Below are positions 5,735 through 6,717 of a DNA stretch of 6,717 bases, piece by piece. Under the pieces are notes generated by a model. It did no database searches, was not told the DNA's origin, and saw only the letters and a program-made list of their open reading frames with translations. Origin of the DNA: Candidatus Woesearchaeota archaeon. GTDB lineage: Archaea > Nanobdellota > Nanobdellia > Woesearchaeales > UBA11576. Position numbers and translations under genes: made by a program. The stretch covers positions 1-6,717 of the forward strand of contig JALWQS010000057.1 of assembly GCA_027083015.1 (NCBI GenBank). The letters are read 5' to 3'. The stretch's first letter is position 1. Every line of letters starts with the position of its first letter.

Positions 5735-6388
5735 TTATTTTTCTAAAGTATAATATAATTTATCAAGTCTAAGTGTTGTACCCTTATCCACTAAGAATAA
5801 TAGCTTATAATGAGTTTTTGAATTTATGACCATCTTTAGGTAACAGGAATCTACACAACTATTTGTGAATCTTCCGTTTCTTATCGCTTCATTCTTGCTT
5901 AATGGAGAAGGTGCTTCTTCTGTTGATCCTTGTTCCTGAAGGATTATGTTATTCACCGGTATGGCTTTTTCATCTTGTGTCTTGACTACCATTCCAGTTA
6001 TTGAACCAAGCGAATCCTGCGTTTTTTCTTTGTTAGTATAGATAAGTATCCTTTGTCCTAATCCATTATCCAGATATACTTCTGCTACTCCATCACCGAT
6101 CACTTTTCCTGAAAGCCTTATGGATGTTATCATCAGGTTTGAGTCTGAAGGTGTTGTCATGGTATAGACTTGGCTTTGGGAGACTGTTATTCCAAGATTG
6201 GCTACTAAGGTTTCATAAGACTGATAACCGGTTATCGAAGGGTTTCCCATGAAATACGCAAGCCCTGCTAAGAATAGGACTGACACCGCTATTAGCTGAA
6301 ACTTTGTGTTCAAAAGAAGGTTCTTCTTGTGTTTCACAATCTTTTCTGATGTTTCACCTTTTTTATGGATTGTGTTTTTCCTTGACAT
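5735..6388 (-). CDS. Membrane-anchored exported protein with predicted beta-rich domain, 217 aa
   Basis: No certain family match. Residues 1-30 are polar and very Lys-rich, followed by one hydrophobic helix at about 31-47 (FQLIAVSVLFLAGLAYF). This predicts an N-in, C-out single-span protein whose remaining 170 residues face outside. That part alternates hydrophobic and polar residues as beta strands do (ITSIRLSGKVIGDGVAEVYL, then RILIYTN), resembling beta-sandwich modules in DPANN surface proteins. The tetrapeptide SITG occurs twice, at 51-54 and 129-132. The only cysteines, C178 and C182 (NSCVDSC), could form a disulfide outside the cell. A Ser/Glu/Pro-rich linker lies near 151-165. The ATG at 6388 has a weak AAGGA three bases upstream and a possible TATA further up. 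A surface or envelope role is inferred from topology and context only. Confidence 0.8.
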   Translation of the reverse strand: MSRKNTIHKKGETSEKIVKHKKNLLLNTKFQLIAVSVLFLAGLAYFMGNPSITGYQSYETLVANLGITVSQSQVYTMTTPSDSNLMITSIRLSGKVIGDGVAEVYLDNGLGQRILIYTNKEKTQDSLGSITGMVVKTQDEKAIPVNNIILQEQGSTEEAPSPLSKNEAIRNGRFTNSCVDSCYLKMVINSKTHYKLLFLVDKGTTLRLDKLYYTLEK

Positions 6389-6421
6389 TTTCCTTATGAG
6401 TTAGAGTCAATGATCGTTTTT

Positions 6422-6429
6422 CTTTTAAG
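6422..6429 (-). promoter_or_regulatory. Weak TATA-like element before the membrane-anchored protein gene
   Basis: CTTAAAAG on the minus strand, inside AAAAAGCTTAAAAGAAAA, lies about 37 nt before the ATG at 6388. Transcription near 6400 would leave a 12-nt leader containing AAGGA. It matches the consensus less well than the other promoters here. The gene may instead be read through from the upstream gene 80 nt away. Confidence 0.3.
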
Positions 6430-6468
6430 CTTTTTGGTAATGAACTGCCTGAGACTATAAAGTTAGGT

Positions 6469-6717
6469 TTATATTTTCTTTCTATGAGTCTTAAGGTTTT
6501 TAGTGGATCCTGTTCTTCTGTTTCTTCTTTCTGAACTCAATGAGGAATTTCTTCTTGGTTTCATACCTTCGGCGATGAGGAGATCATCTATCAGTCTTTT
6601 CTTTGATCTAAGATCAGGAACTTTTTTTCTGGAATAAGAACCATACAAAATATTCACTATCACTGCCACGATCACTGCTCCCAACAATATCAGAACCAAT
6701 AAGTTTTCTGCTTGGGT
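6469..6717 (-). CDS. Partial small membrane protein with basic tail (5' end outside window)
   Basis: Only the last 82 codons are visible and the frame stays open to the window edge, so the true start lies outside; the TTG at 6699 is probably not the start. The visible part begins TQAENLLVLILLG, a hydrophobic helix of about 20 residues (LLVLILLGAVIVAVIVNIL). A soluble tail that becomes extremely basic follows (KPRRNSSLSSERRNRRTG and onward to HRKKI). The Q-A-E-N-L-L start just before the helix resembles the processing site and E+5 pattern of archaeal class III (type IV pilin-like) signal peptides, but the residues before it are not visible. Equally it could be an ordinary anchor with a cytoplasmic basic tail that binds nucleic acid or lipid. 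It lies 80 nt upstream of the membrane-anchored protein gene on the same strand, so an operon is possible. Confidence 0.6.
   Translation of the reverse strand, partial: TQAENLLVLILLGAVIVAVIVNILYGSYSRKKVPDLRSKKRLIDDLLIAEGMKPRRNSSLSSERRNRRTGSTKNLKTHRKKI

Noticed and set aside
3494..6468. tRNA genes, CRISPR arrays, insertion-sequence ends or riboswitches in the gaps
   Set aside because: Gaps are 12-130 bases and AT-rich. I found no cloverleaf, no spaced direct repeats of CRISPR type, no terminal inverted repeats with target duplications and no known aptamer core.

Overview
The window most likely comes from an archaeon, probably a DPANN lineage such as Woesearchaeota or Pacearchaeota. Three things point there. 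Intergenic regions carry BRE/TATA-type promoters (CCGAAAGATTTAAATAA occurs twice), and there is a near-perfect archaeal Shine-Dalgarno (GGAGGTG) before the peroxiredoxin. The membrane-anchored protein at 5735-6388 has the SITGY/SITGM flavour I associate with DPANN surface proteins. The lineage is an inference from style, with no marker gene to confirm it.

Layout. Positions 5-3493 (+) hold one very large protein (1162 aa, possibly cut at the left edge). It combines a long alpha-helical repeat region (about residues 60-670), a middle alpha/beta domain I do not recognise for certain (about 710-910), and a C-terminal HD metal-dependent phosphohydrolase domain (about 970-1120). It converges on a two-gene minus-strand operon: a PerR/Fur-family metal-dependent regulator (4200-4592) followed 59 nt downstream by a typical 2-Cys AhpC peroxiredoxin (3583-4140). 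A palindromic AT-rich operator overlaps the expected transcription start of the operon, so the pair looks like a self-regulated peroxide-defence unit.

Divergent from perR is a stand-alone CheY-like receiver protein (4735-5172, +), apparently leaderless or nearly so. Then come three minus-strand genes. The first encodes a charged 154-aa protein of unknown function (5185-5649) driven by a 17-bp promoter core identical to that of perR. The second encodes a 217-aa protein with one N-terminal membrane anchor and an exported domain (5735-6388). The third is the 3' part of a small membrane protein with a very basic tail, running off the right edge (6469-6717).

The best candidate for something undescribed is the giant repeat-plus-HD protein, especially its middle domain, which may be ADP-ribosyltransferase-like (a weak hypothesis). 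The best supported regulatory story is the perR-ahpC operon and its overlapping palindromes. I see no tRNA, rRNA, CRISPR array, transposase or integrase. No gene-free stretch exceeds 130 bases.
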